NCBI RefSeq assembly: GCF_002999335.1
Contig: NW_020312098.1
Location: 1-64,000, forward strand
Origin: Cyclospora cayetanensis
Taxonomy: Eukaryota; Apicomplexa; Conoidasida; Eucoccidiorida; Eimeriidae
DNA length: 64,000 nt
Direction: 5' to 3'
In this document: positions 1-11,371 of the stretch, piece after piece
Layout: each line of letters begins with the position of its first letter
Position numbering within the stretch: position 1 is the first letter of the stretch
Notes under the pieces: model-generated
Told to the model about the DNA's origin: nothing
Database searches by the model: none
What the model saw: the letters and a program-made list of their open reading frames with translations, nothing else
Made by a program: the position numbers and the translations under genes

Positions 1-1350
1 CAGAAGGATGTTTGCTTGATGCTTTGGACTGCGGCGAGATAGTGTACTGCCCACTGCCTTTGCATAGCTCCATTTCTCCGCTTTGCCCACGAAGCCAGTG
101 CGACGATTGCGGAGGCGTCCCTGCATTAAGATACTAGCTAGCCTCGCCGTCACAAGCCTTTTAGTCCGCTTGGACACCAAGGACGCAGTGCTAGAGGTAA
201 ACCACACACTCAGCAACCGCATTGAGCAAGCACCATTAACCGGCAGAGCATAGGCAGAAGCAGTAGTAAATCCATCGCTGAGCTGTGCGTTCGCCCATGG
301 CTGTGTGTCAGGCCATGCTATTACTTACTTCGGCAATGAGATACGAACAAATCAGCCAGCACTTGTTCTATCGAATGTCCCCAAATACACGAGTGGCAAG
401 GAGGCTGAGCTAATTTTTTGAGTATCCAAGGTCTTGGTCAGCAGAGTTCGTAGCTTGAGATTCTAGCAGGTCTTGCGAATATAGGACTATCCTTCACTGC
501 CTACGTGGGTAGACTTTGGTTGCGCAGATATGCATGTAGATGCCTTTTTATTGGTGGATGCAGTTGAATGATGTACCTATGCAGCCCTATCTGCAGTGCT
601 GCTGCAGCTGAAACGTATCCAGTCAGCTCGCATGTGCAATATTGCTTCAAACGTGGAAGTTAATATGTTTGGAAGAAGGACAATCGAATTTCGGTCAACC
701 TGCTGCCGAAATCCTTTGAGGGCGATAGGAGCAAAACTACCGCGTAGTACGGCAAAGACAAGGATTGATAATATGGAAGAGGCCTAACCTGTTGCTTTCC
801 ACTACACAGAACAACTATCGAGGAAAACCAGCCTGATTTTAGCTGATGAAAACTGTTCACACGACAAGTCCCTGCCATGGCATTGAAAAATTGATCACTT
901 CTCAGTATATTATATGTGTCACCGCCAAGCCTGTCATGAGCATTCTTCCGTGAAGCGACAGTAGAAGGCACCCTGGTACCCTAGGCTTGCCAAGTCTGTG
1001 CCTGTTGTTCGGTGAGGATTTTTGCATTTTGAGGGCTAAAATCTTTTTTTCTACGGGTATCTCGAATATCACTAATCAGCGTGTGCTAAAAAGGCTTCTC
1101 GGATGCATTACCGCATGACCGAGCTTGAACAACAAACTTACATACAGAAGCGGTGAAGAGGTACACTCTTCATCTCGAATGAGCCAGAAAGCCGCTCTGA
1201 TTTGAAAGGGGAACTAAAACATACTACAGATAAAACAGCCGGCAGCACCCCCATACGGGATGCCTTTAGTAATACGATTGGCGGCTCTTCTGAAGGACAT
1301 TTCTTTTGATTCACTTGTACATTTGCCCTGCTCATGTTTACGCTACATGA
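1..1350. other. No gene recognised; triplet-poor DNA
   Basis: I see no ORF with a recognisable domain, no splice-supported gene and no RNA gene. The stretch lacks the CAG/GCA tracts that mark exons further right. A broken frame around 210-410 has protein-like composition but contains stops and matches nothing I know; it may be an old repeat remnant. Confidence 0.4.
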
Positions 1351-2151
1351 TTAATCGATCAAGACGCACTCCTCCCGGATAGGACTAAGCCTTCGTGGTG
1401 TATAGCCACCAGCACACGTGCATACAATTCTGCTCTCCGCAATGCTGCAGAAACCTGGACTGCAGTCATCAACTCGGCATTCAACGCTCTCTGTGTCCTC
1501 TTCGAACAATGTGGTTGTCGTCACTGTAGTAGTGGTTGAAGTTGTTGTAGTGCTTGTGGTTGTGGGGTAATGGCAGCCACCATCAACTTCTTCCTTGCCA
1601 TCCACACACTTGCAGTAAGGCCCATAGGATGTATCAACACATGTCGAATCCTCCGGGCACCTGCTCGCGTACCTCTTGCATTTGCAAGTACCATAAGAAT
1701 ACCTCGAGGTATAAACAAAAAAACTCCAGCAGGAGGCCCAGCTGCTAGAGCACCAGTTGCCAGAAGACCGATTCTGCGTCGCCGTTTTGCTACAACACAA
1801 TCCAGCAGGGCAGTGCAGCCCCCCTGGGTAGTCTGCTTCTGATACTCTTCCGCCGCAGGCTTGTCCGTCCTTTGACTGGAAACATGGCTTCATCCTCCTA
1901 TCAATCCTCCCAAACTCTTCCTCGTTCATTTGCAGGAAAGCACTGCTATCGTGCTGATCCAGGGTAATGCCATCCACCGCCAGCCCATCCTGCATGGGGT
2001 CTTTAAAAAGGAGTTCGGAGGTGACCGTACTACTGGCGTCCAAATGAGCGTTCATACCGTTTCGTAGGCCAATAGAAACGGCTTGTTTTACTGTGTGAGT
2101 ACAGACAATTGCCAGTCCCGCGGCGAGGCAGCTTAGAATCCGGAAATGCAT
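1351..2151 (-). CDS. Secreted EGF-like, cysteine-rich protein with Thr-rich linker
   Basis: This is a single-exon ORF of 266 residues. Residues 1-25 form a plausible signal peptide (hydrophobic core CLAAGLAIVC). Residues 90-160 hold a Cys-rich block (paired Cys at 119-120, CKC near 156-158). Residues 165-193 look like an EGF-like module (CPEDSTC...YCKC...C). A Thr tract covers about 197-214 and is probably an O-glycosylated spacer. A second EGF-like module follows at 224-262, with CTCAGGY typical of the end of an EGF domain. There is no transmembrane segment after the signal peptide, so the product is probably secreted, perhaps to a secretory organelle or the oocyst wall. EGF modules are common in apicomplexan microneme and surface proteins, but the exact family is not recognised. 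The gene has no CAG homopolymers, unlike the genes to its right. Confidence 0.72.
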   Translation of the reverse strand: MHFRILSCLAAGLAIVCTHTVKQAVSIGLRNGMNAHLDASSTVTSELLFKDPMQDGLAVDGITLDQHDSSAFLQMNEEEFGRIDRRMKPCFQSKDGQACGGRVSEADYPGGLHCPAGLCCSKTATQNRSSGNWCSSSWASCWSFFVYTSRYSYGTCKCKRYASRCPEDSTCVDTSYGPYCKCVDGKEEVDGGCHYPTTTSTTTTSTTTTVTTTTLFEEDTESVECRVDDCSPGFCSIAESRIVCTCAGGYTPRRLSPIREECVLID

Positions 2152-4189
2152 TGTGTGGAAGGACTGGCTTTATTTCAGCAGTAAGGGCCTTATTCGTCTT
2201 CTTGACAGATGGCAACTCGGGGACTCGGCGTGAGCAGGGAAGAAAATGGTTTGGTGTACGAGTATTGATTGGACCTCAACCTGCTGCAATCAAGCATTGC
2301 AAAAGACAAAACCTCAATGCAAAATTGGTATTTGGGAAGTGTTTTACACACCAGGGTACAGGTTTTTCATGGAAGTACTGCCAGCACGGAAGGTGTAGCG
2401 TCCAGAATTCTGCGAATATGATTTTTAGAGTAATCCCATCGAAATGCAGGGGCAAATTCAATGAGGAAGTGGCTTTATGCGAATGTTGGCTGTCTGGAAG
2501 TTCAGCTGGGTAGCACCCCGACAAGCCAGTGAGGCAGGAATCGAGCAGCTCGCGTTCCTGGCTATGCACATCGCGTGGTCAGAGCAGGTGTGTCCTGGGG
2601 TGACGAGAGCTATTCTGGTCATTTAGCCATGTTTTCTGCTTAAAATAGTGTGTTTGCGAAATTCGAAGCCTTCTTTCTTGGGGAAGTCTTTTGAAGGGCC
2701 TCACACCCCAGACACAACCTCTCCTGATGCAGTTCAGAACGCAATTTGGGACTCAGCAAACAGGCAAGAGCTTGCATGAACTTGGATAGGATTGAAGCAG
2801 AAATCGTGAAATAAATTGGATCCCCAACTGCAGATTGCGAGCCAAAGTAAACCCACATTCTCATTTTAAGTGCTGGACGAGGCGTCTGCACTTGGGCGCT
2901 GTTTTGTACATTAGTCACATTTCATTAATAATTTGCGGAGCATCCTCTGATTGGTTTGCTCGTTCATGTGTTTTTTGCGAAAGGGAAAGCTGAGCATCAT
3001 AATAGGTGGATATGTGCTTTCTGCCCGCGCATTAATGACAGCGTACTTCGGATCTCCGTAAGTATAAATATGGCACCAATCCATCTGCAGGGCTTGGTAT
3101 TAGATTTTTGACCCTTAGTACCTTAGCGCACAGACATAGAGACCTTATTTAGAAATATTGAGCTTTTAATATTTTGAAGCGGACACTATACACAAACCAC
3201 CACTCAGTCCATTATCAAACACTACCAATGCAAGGGCAAGTGTAAAAGTGTTGGTTGAACCTCTAACGCGAAGGTATTTTGGGAAGTGTATCAGTTGCTG
3301 TATCCACAATTTAAGTGGGCAGTTACCGGTTATCTAGTCCTCTCTTTCCTTTCTGGCTGAAGAAGGGGCGTTGTGGATTATTCACAAGAATTACCACTCT
3401 AACCGGAAGCTGCGCAAGTAATATTGCTCTTGTGATATTTTCTCTTTTTCTAATACTGGAGTCGGGTGAATGTGTGGGGCATTAGGGAGGGCAATTTCAG
3501 TGCTACCCAAAAATAGACAAACAGGCTAAGTGTAAATCTCTTATCAAGGTGTCTGCAGGAAGAGACATATTCCCCACATAACTCAAACGTGATAAAGTAA
3601 CATCGTTGAGCACTCTCCCAAATGTTCTACACTCGCCTCTCACAGATTTCGACATGAGGGGAGCGGAGAGCTAAGTTGTGTGTACATGCACCCCCTAAGC
3701 AGTGAAAGTACCCAGGGTTAGTTCCACACAGAATGTAGGGCACACGTACACACCATTGCGTCCTTTTGTACTGAGTGAGCATTACACAGTGCAAAGAATA
3801 GTATGTACAAGCAACCAAAACAATTTGTCAATTCTTTCCCGACTTGTAGTCAGCATAATTAGTGTGCTGAAAAGTGCCGAAGTGTAGCTTAGCCCGCTAC
3901 ATCATTTCCCGCAATTCACAGCACAAGCCTCCTGTTCCCCACCTGTCCGCAGAGACGAAGAACGTGCAGAGCAGGAGACCTCTCGCCTTATTGCCAGCTC
4001 CCAGGGAGGCAGAATTACGGAAAACAGTACGAGAGAGAGAAAAGCAAAGCAGGCATCGGACCGTAGAGAAAACTCGATGGAAGAAAAGCGCAATCGAAAG
4101 CCAAAAACAAATGAGAGGCCAAGCCAGCACAACCGTGTCAGTCTAATACATCGCAATCGTCGGATCACTGAGGTGTGTGTGGGCTAGGA
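2152..4189. other. No gene recognised
   Basis: Only short overlapping ORFs on both strands are present, with no domain, no repeat-coded tracts and no convincing splice structure. Immediately upstream of the secreted-protein start (2151) the sequence may include its promoter, but I recognise no motif. Confidence 0.4.
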
Positions 4190-4225
4190 ACGGTGGATAG
4201 CCATGTGGCTCGCTTGGAGGCAGAC

Positions 4226-4345
4226 GATCCACTGGAAGCCGTAACAGTGTTGGATTCTATGACTACTGAGTGCCAAGGACCCAGTGGACGGGAGTTTCTT
4301 ATGAACTAGTTTACAGAGTGCCACGCACAGTGGTTGACGGAGGAG
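4226..4345 (+). pseudogene. Chromodomain fragment of an upstream retroelement copy
   Basis: One frame reads through a Leu-Asp-Ser motif, then REFLMN, a TAG stop, and QWLTEEL about ten residues later. This resembles the chromodomain consensus, in which EFLVKW is followed after a short gap by TWEPEENL. The TAG sits where the conserved Trp of the aromatic cage belongs. The fragment shares its layout with the copy at 8437-8560. Confidence 0.45.
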
Positions 4346-5200
4346 CTGTTTTTAGCTCGTTGCCTACAATTAACTTTGTGGCTCTGCTTGTTTCACAACG
4401 CTGCTTTCGATGGACGGTATTCCTCTAATTTGTTTCATGATTGGCCCCCCCAGCCCATACTCTGCCTGAGAGGTGGCTTCCTCTATTGCTACAGCTTGCA
4501 AATTAATGCTTTTATTCTCATAGTGGTTTCTCTACTCTGCTGTATACGCAAGCACTCCCAGTTTTGGTGTCTGTACATTATTCTTACTGCCTCTGTTGGG
4601 TTTTGGGAGGTGACTTGGCTGCGTTCAGCGGCTTTACTCGCGTACAGATATTGCCCTATAAGACAACGGACGTACTGTTAAGCTACTAACAGTTCAATTT
4701 CCATCTTCAGAGTATGCTTGTCGTCTGGTTTCGCGGTGAAGGAGGCTCATATATTTTAGCGTCCTGATGGCAGTGAGCCATCGCACCACAGCGGTAGCGC
4801 TGATCTGGTGCATCGTTCCTTACTAGCTCGAATTTCTGCTTCCTTCAGTTGCATCTTACCGTTTGATGTACTAATTCTCTTTTCTCATTTGTATCATCTC
4901 TACTGTTCTGTTTGATTGAGATTTAGCGATGGGGCGGGAAGTCTTTGGCCTTGCTGCACACACTTGGTCTCGAAGCACTGGTGAGGAACCAGAGGGTGTG
5001 TGCCTTTAAATTGGGGGAAAGATGTAGCGGGTTAAGCGACGCTTCAATATTTTCCACTCAATTGTTTGTAGTGAAATACGGATGGTCTTGCAGCGTAGCA
5101 TTAGTTCAATGAGCAAAGTGCAATGCCATGTGCTTAATCGATAAATGCTATGTGCAACTAGGCGTGAGTCTTCGACGTGCTCAGAGGGTACAGCTACCAT
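4226..5200 (+). repeat. Upstream ~1 kb diverged direct repeat (candidate LTR/3' end copy)
   Basis: This stretch aligns by eye in collinear blocks with 8437-9445. The pairs are 4226-4340 with 8437-8555, 4540-4640 with 8740-8850, 4765-4850 with 8965-9035, 5020-5065 with 9230-9280, and 5120-5200 with 9365-9445. Identity in the aligned blocks is moderate (visibly below about 80 per cent), so the duplication is old. The left end contains a chromodomain-like frame. The copy upstream of it has no recognisable integrase, so most of that element is lost. Confidence 0.55.
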
Positions 5201-5891
5201 AACTATTCAGCTCTCCGAATGCTGAACTCCTGACAGGCGCAGTAGGGGGAGGAGAATCGCCCTATGGAAAGCACTTAATGAGACGTTATTATGTCCAAAT
5301 CTGGTGTAAGGTTAAGTGCGGTTGTGCGTTTCTTCGGGGACCTCAGATGAAGGGTGGCAGTTGGTAGCCCCGCTTGATTTAATGCAGCTGCTCTTTGATC
5401 GTCCACTGGCGCTGAATGCAGTGGGATGCCAGGATTCCCTACAATAGTTGTCTGAGTTTTACCTAGTCATTTGGCAGATCAACGCCTTATCTTTACTTTA
5501 GAATCCCCTCGCGGAAAACATTCTGGCGAGGAAAACTGGCGGTGGCACAATCCATGCTCAGCCAACACAGGCCGGCCCAAAAACTGCCATTTAATGCTCC
5601 AGAGGCACTATAAAAGCATGTATTGATGGCTGATAAATGGCTTATGGGTGCACCTATGAGGTTGTGCCGACCAGGGTAGTATAACGGCCTTTAGGATAGA
5701 AAAATAAAGTTTTCATCTCCTGGTTGGAAATGTACCCCCCTTCGTGCCCCCAAATGAGAAATGAAGTACCCCTCGCGCCATGTCTATTGAAAGGAAAAAC
5801 ACTTTAATGGCAACTGTATTCAGGTAGAGAACGTCTGCCTGCAGGGATTACCACAATTCAAGGCATCGGACAAGCCCAGACACATCGGCTT
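5201..5891. other. Non-coding leader between repeat and pol remnant
   Basis: No recognisable gag or zinc-knuckle coding sequence is visible. The region would correspond to the leader and gag of the retroelement if the upstream repeat acted as its LTR. It has decayed past recognition or been deleted. Confidence 0.35.
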
Positions 5892-6326
5892 ATGCGAAGA
5901 TCAGCTCTACGGCAAACTTCGAGAGAATTAAGAAGGCCAACGCAGGGAAGTTCATCAATCGATATGTATTTCGAGAAGTGGGAAGCATTTGATTGTAAAG
6001 ACAGCAACGTACACGAACTGCTGCTTCGCCTACGGTGTGTCAATGGACAAGAACTGCTAGCGTTCTTTGATACTGGAAGCGCAGTGGATCTGTCATCCGA
6101 GAGGAAGGCGCAACAATGCATCCTGCTTTTTCACTCGTTACCCCTGTCCCCCAGGCTCAGGTGTGCTGACGCACGACCGAACATAAGGATTTGTTCTAAG
6201 CAAATATCTTGCTTTGAAGGGCCTGCAGCTGGCTCTTCGTTGACAAATTTGATTGAGCTAACGGCCGAGGCGAAGTTGGAGTGGGCAATTACCTGGGAGG
6301 AATATTTGGGGTTGCTATATTTCTGA
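5892..6326 (+). pseudogene. Retroelement aspartic protease remnant
   Basis: The 144-residue frame contains the retropepsin active-site signature FDTGSAVD at residues about 59-66, preceded by a hydrophobic strand (LLLRLRCVNGQELLAF), as in Ty3/gypsy proteases. The expected downstream flap and second strand are not clear and the frame ends before the reverse transcriptase. This is the N-terminal part of a dead pol polyprotein. Confidence 0.65.
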
Positions 6327-6449
6327 CGAGTTGCCAGCAGGTTCGCCACCTGCGGGTCGTCAAGCGCACCGTATTGGTTTTATCCCGCGTCCAGCCTCGA
6401 GCTATATTTCGCGGTATCGGAAGACCCACAGCAGGAAGAGGAGGCTATG

Positions 6450-7080
6450 CGGCAGACGGCTGATCGATTAGAAAAAGGGGAAGTGCGAGGACCTACCAGC
6501 CCCTTTGAGCACAACCTGGTGTCGGTACTGAGAAAGGACGGAAAGTGGCGCATGTGAGTAAACTTAGGGCCCCTAAATGGTATTAATGTAAAGCAAAAGC
6601 TTCCAATGCCAAATGTTGTAGAGCTGCTTTACAAGGCACGCGGATCAAGATTGCACTCGACACTGGACTTCACAGACGCTTTCTTACGCATGTCCGTTCA
6701 CCCACGTGACAGCCACAGAACGGCGGTCCAGACTTGCACTCGCAAGCTTGAATACACTGGTATGCAGCTTGCACTAATTCGTGCCCCATCCGGAATCCAT
6801 CTTTTGATCGGGATGTGGCTAAACATATTAACAAGTGGTGAATGGCTGTACACATGGATGACGTCGCAGTCTTTAGCCGAAATCATAAAGAGCATGGGCA
6901 TCTAGAAGTCCTAAGACGTGCCCTTTACTTGTTGTGCGGGGATCGTTAGTTTGTAAAAGACACTCAAGTGTCCTTGTTTCATAGAACCCCAACTGTATTC
7001 CTAGCTGTCTGCGTTTTGAATGCAAAAACATCGAGCTAGATTCCGCAAAAATCGAAGCAGTTAGAGCCGGCCCTTTCGCG
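6450..7080 (+). pseudogene. Reverse transcriptase remnant (Ty3/gypsy type)
   Basis: Recognisable RT blocks occur in order. SPFEHNLVSVLRKDGKWRM is followed by an in-frame TGA at about 6555 and then VNLGPLNGINVKQKLPMP. Next come STLDFTDAFLRMSVHP (the block carrying the first catalytic Asp) and the catalytic MDDVAVFSRNHKEH at about 6857-6900, which lies in a different frame from the preceding block. IELDSAKIEAVRA near 7030-7075 is the connection region. Frame changes and stops make it non-functional. Block order and wording fit Metaviridae RT closely. Confidence 0.75.
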
Positions 7081-7149
7081 TTACGCCTCTGGAGGGTTGT
7101 CGCAAAGAACTGTGCGGGTGCATGGTAGTCTCGGAAATTCAGTCCTATT

Positions 7150-7440
7150 CTCTTCCAATAGTCTTCGGCTTCCAATATGCATCAAAATGTTGTTGCTCAT
7201 GCTCATCGTTTTAAAAAACCGGGCAGGGGCATACAGTGCAGGAAATGGAACTCCATTTGATGTGGTGGAGTGTGGCAACATGCCGGCAGTAAGATACTGG
7301 CCGCATTATTCTGTCCAGACCGACCACCAGCCCTCAATGTGCCCTGCGATAGCTTTCAGGCCTTTCACAATTCCAGAGCTATTCGCTGGCTTGGGTGCCT
7401 CGTGGAGAGCAACATTAATTGATAGTATGTAAATAGCGCC
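7150..7440 (+). pseudogene. RNase H remnant
   Basis: The frame contains WPHYSVQTDHQPS, matching the FTVRTDHQSL block of retroelement RNase H, followed by a FAGLGASWRA-like stretch where the family has a conserved Arg-Trp helix. It lies between the RT and integrase remnants as expected. Stops follow near 7430. Confidence 0.55.
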
Positions 7441-7548
7441 ATCAAGGTGGCTCAGGTGGCGTGGGATGCGATCCACGACAGCGAAGCATGCACGGTCATG
7501 CCCATAGTGCCAGCAACGGAAGCCGCGCAATTCTTCTAAACCCGACCT

Positions 7549-8400
7549 TTGCAAAGCCTTCCTGTTACCAGAATAAGCTGGACAGTGCTGCTTATGGATG
7601 CGATTGTTGGGCTGCTGGCGGTCAAGGGTCAAGAGAGCATCTACGCCCTCGTCGAAATACTTGGTAAATACGCAAGTTCACTTCGTGCTCCAGCTCTGTC
7701 GTGGCTCAAGAAGTCACTCAACTATTCTTAACCAACGTCTGGAAGCTTCAAAAATTCTCCAGGAGTATCACTACCGAGGGGTATCTTCGATTTGTTAGTG
7801 CGTTCTGGCGTGTCTCTAGAGTATCCTACGCCTTTGCCATAATGTGACCAGTGTGAACCACCCTGAAGCAGATGGACCGAAAGAGCACACCAACCACAAT
7901 CTGGTGCAGTGTTTTTGAGTCTGTGCCAACAAAATTTCAGTTGCTTGACTTGATTTTTTACCTTTTGATCATGGTAAAAATGTGACAGCATGCTCGTCTA
8001 CCGCTATTCTCCTGCATCCAGTGACTACAGTGAGAAGCCCCTCCCCAATCCAACCTGAACCGGGTGACTCCTTATCAGCAACCACCCTTAGCAGCGAAGG
8101 AATCAGAGAACTGTTGGCTGGTGCAAGCGAATGCTTGCACATAGCTCAAAGAAGGCAAGCACATAACTATGATAAACAGCGGTGAGGTATGTTATTCGAG
8201 CCTGGAGATTTGGTTTTGGTAATTTGGCAGGCTTTTATGAGGGCACCGAAAAACCTAGCGGCCAAGTGGCTAGGATCATCTACCTCCTCAAGAATCACTG
8301 CTTTTGTTGCTCTATCGAATTTCTTGAAAGTTAAAAGTGCTAAAGTGTTGTCGAACTTAGCTACCTAAAGAAGTTTTGAAATTCCCCGAATTATTACCTT
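7549..8400 (+). pseudogene. Integrase remnant
   Basis: Core blocks in order are MDAIVGLLAVKGQESIYALV (equivalent to MDFIxGLP.VxGxDSIxVVVD), then in another frame FLTNVWKLQKFSRSITTEG with FVSAFWRV, then NHPEADGPKEHTNHNLVQ (equivalent to HPQTDGQTERVN). Near 8130-8240 is the C-terminal AQRRQAHNYDKQR and an FEPGDLVLV-like strand. The second catalytic Asp is lost (TTEG where SDRG is normal). Several frameshifts and stops are present. Confidence 0.7.
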
Positions 8401-8436
8401 ACCTTGCTCTGCAGGCAAGAGGAGCATGTAGGGGTG

Positions 8437-8560
8437 GACGATCCACAGGAAGCTGTAGAACTTGCAGTTCAGGACACTAGAGCGCCTAATGCACGCTGGG
8501 CGGGAGTTTCCAGTGAACTAGGAAGGGGATACCAGCCTCAGTGGCTGACGGAGGACCGAT
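8437..8560 (+). pseudogene. Chromodomain at the integrase C-terminus
   Basis: One frame reads REFPVN, then TAG, then a Glu-Gly-Asp; a neighbouring frame gives QPQWLTEDRL. Together they match the chromodomain core (EFLVKWKGY ... TWEPEENL). The position right after the integrase C-terminal strand fits a chromovirus. The TAG again replaces the first conserved Trp, as in the copy at 4226-4345. Confidence 0.5.
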
Positions 8561-9445
8561 TGCAACCTTGTAACCTGCGGGGAGATTTTCGGCACTAGTG
8601 TCTCGATGGCGCGTCGCCATCGATGGTATTTCTGGTGTTCCTTGGTCATTGTCCTTCCGCACCACCGGTATTGCGTATAGTAGCTACCATTCTATTACTG
8701 CCTGAAGGTTTGCCGATTATCATTGTTAGCGCCTTCTCTACTCAAATTAATGGCCGGCACTCTCAAGTATTTTGTCTCTGTATTCTTTCTACCGCCTCTG
8801 TGGGATCTTCGGAGTCTACTAGACTGTGTGCAGTGGCTGTACTTGGATTTTAGAGGGTGCTTTTTGTGGTGCGAAGGCGCTGCTGAAGAAGTGGGGCTTT
8901 TGTTTCCCTTCACACATAACGCTTGGCTGCTAATTTCCTGTTCCATGGGGCTCACAGACTTCAGTTCCCTGACGGCATGGAGTCACCACGCCGCCGAGGT
9001 CGTGTTAGTTTGGTCCCTCGTTTGTTGTTGGGCGGTGTGTTATTTCAACCTTTTAAAGCTCATTTCACAGTTGATGTACGTGTTTGATTTTCTCATTAGC
9101 GTTCGCCATATTTGCGGTTTTGCCTGCCTGGGGATTGGCGCTTGGCCTGGAAGCCTTCTGGTGTCTTGAATGCAGTTGGCGTTGATGCACAGGTATTGAA
9201 CACGACGGGATGTATTTGAAACGACGGGCGGGGGGAAGTCGAGGGGGCTAATATTTGCTTCAACACTTCCCAGCACACTATTTACCAAAGCTAGGAAAGA
9301 GTATACTAATTGATTGTCAGTTCGTATATTTCGTTCATTGCAGATTGCTGTAGGCTAGCCACAAGAATACAATGGCTTGTGCGTCGGTTATATGCTATTT
9401 GTAATTAGTCATGAAAGCTTGGAGAGCTTAGTGGTTGCAGCTACA
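8437..9445 (+). repeat. Downstream ~1 kb diverged direct repeat
   Basis: This is the partner of 4226-5200 (block correspondences are given there). After the chromodomain there is a T-rich non-coding stretch, as expected of a retroelement 3' end and LTR. The right boundary is approximate; similarity fades after about 9445. Confidence 0.55.
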
Positions 9446-9450
9446 CGCCA

Positions 9451-11340
9451 CCTAGCTGCCTCTCTTCCGTGTTTTAGGAAACTGTAAGGCAGTGAGAAAG
9501 CAACCACCTTCTATTAAGTGCGCATGGGGTCGGGTTTGAAGTGTCTCTTTATGGAGGCATTTTCAAAGAGCTTTACAATAAAAAGCACGGCAAAACAATG
9601 CCAAATACCGATAAAAAGTACCTAAAATCAAAGTAAGCGCAACTTTAGACTGTACTATCAAATTACAGAGAGCATCTTCGGGGCTCGTCCCTTACAGGGA
9701 ACTTGCATAGGGTCAGTGATTTACGTGCGAAAAGTGAAATTCGCGTTGCATGTGCCAGACTTGACTAAGCGACTTAGTCCATTTACGAAGCTTTTCTCCA
9801 GGAAAAAGTTTCCGCCGAACATCTACCCACATGAATAGGTCTATGGTAAATCAGCAGGCTTGCTTAAGTGCACAGGCTTCCCTGGAGGCCTCTCGTGAGG
9901 GAGGCCTCACACTCGCTAATCAGAGTACCACTTTTGACACTCAAAACCTAAGCCGTCGCTTCCGAATGTTTATATGCTTTTGATATATTGCGGGGCGCAC
10001 AATGGCGCTCTGCCCTCGAGAGCGAAGCGCTGCAACTACGCGCTATTACTGTGAGAGATCTGCTGTACTTGCTCTGCGCTTTCGTTTATTGTAGGTTATC
10101 CTCATGAGTAATTTGCATAAGCTTGGCCGAGTAGGCTCCAGTGTGAGAAGCGTTCCTGCCGCACATCTTTGTCGTACAAGGCAACGTGTCGGTGGTGTCA
10201 AGCATTTGCGGAGGGTTTCTCTGAAGCCGTTTCTAAATGATGACTTAAGCTTCCAACCAGAAAAATGACACTGAAAAATAGTCCATTCACTTTTCACGCA
10301 AAGAAAGTGTAATGCATGTAAGCCCTTGTGCTTCACACGCACCTGTAGGAGCCAATGCTCTATGTGCTCGCCTTGCAACCCCTTTGAGCACCCGAACAAG
10401 TGTCGACAGTCTTCATTAAAACACAATAAAAGCATCTTTTTAGCAACACCGCAAAAGAAGTCAGAAGCTCTCGATAAGAGACTCTCAAGCCCCTACTTGT
10501 CTCCACAACGAGAGGACATAGCTAGCGCGAACCACAAAGACCTCCGAGCGGCAAAAGCGGAGTTCTCCTTGCACTGAAACGAAGCACACCCAACCGCACA
10601 TTCATGAGCATGCAAAAGTGAACCGAAGCTAGATACAACAAGACTTGTCAGGCTATCTATGAATAGCCCTTTTAGTGGCGAACACTATTCCACGCATTTG
10701 CCTTGTGAGCTACAGTGGAATCCGAATCCACGGCATAGCACTTTGACTCACTCTACGCCCTGAGACTACCCTACGCAGCGCTGAAGCAGCAATCGCACCA
10801 ACGAAGAAGCGAGAAGGAGCAAGCTCATCAGAAGCAAGACCGAACCCTAGTGGCATCAGCAGCACATCAGAATGCGCATATATCCAAAGCGTCACCAAGG
10901 CAAACAGTAGGCCTGTATGTAGTAAGTCGTCGGATTTAGGTTGCAGCATTTGAACAGGCATGCGTTCGGGTACATGGGTGCAGAAAATTACGGGAAGTTG
11001 ATCACACCTTTTGATCAGCCGTCCTCAAGAGCGAAAATGGGGTCGGGGGGTCCTAACAGGCTCAAGCAGTCCTGCTCTTGCAGAGGATTTTGCAGCAGCA
11101 GATTGTTTGCAGCAATGCTTGCCTCTCTGAACCCCTGTACAGACACTGGGGTAGCCGGAGAGGCGGAAGGGGGCTTCTGCCAGGGCTTATCGGCGTTCCC
11201 CGCGAAGGAAGCGCTGACATAGGGAGAGAGAGAAAATGGAAATGAGAAAAATCCAAGCACAGAAACACGGCCAGGGGTCCCCCTAGATCTGGAGGCTTCA
11301 TCAGACACACTCAAGACCTGCATGCGCAGAAAGTCGAGCA
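9451..11340. other. No gene recognised
   Basis: Short ORFs only. The minus-strand frame near 11015-11344 and the frame at 10046-10435 have no domain and no homopolymer signature. Triplet repeats begin right after this region at about 11.5 kb. Confidence 0.35.
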
Positions 11341-11371
11341 CCAAAAAGCACCGGAGGCTGCATCGTGTTCT

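Larger units (their letters stand above)
4190..9450 (+). mobile_element. Degenerate chromovirus-like Ty3/gypsy retrotransposon locus
   Basis: The plus strand carries remnants in the order expected for a Ty3/gypsy pol: aspartic protease (DTGS at about 6058), reverse transcriptase, RNase H, integrase and a chromodomain. Every domain is interrupted by stops or frameshifts. Two diverged direct repeats of about 1 kb (about 4226-5200 and 8437-9445) bracket the pol. They share blocks such as a gacgatccac start, a gacgggagtttc-like block and a cagtgg(t/c)tgacggagga block. Each repeat begins with a chromodomain-like sequence, so they may be the 3' ends of two tandem copies rather than simple LTRs. Exact LTR ends, primer-binding site and target-site duplication could not be fixed by eye. 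Chromovirus-type elements are known in Eimeria genomes; this one looks long dead. Confidence 0.7.
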
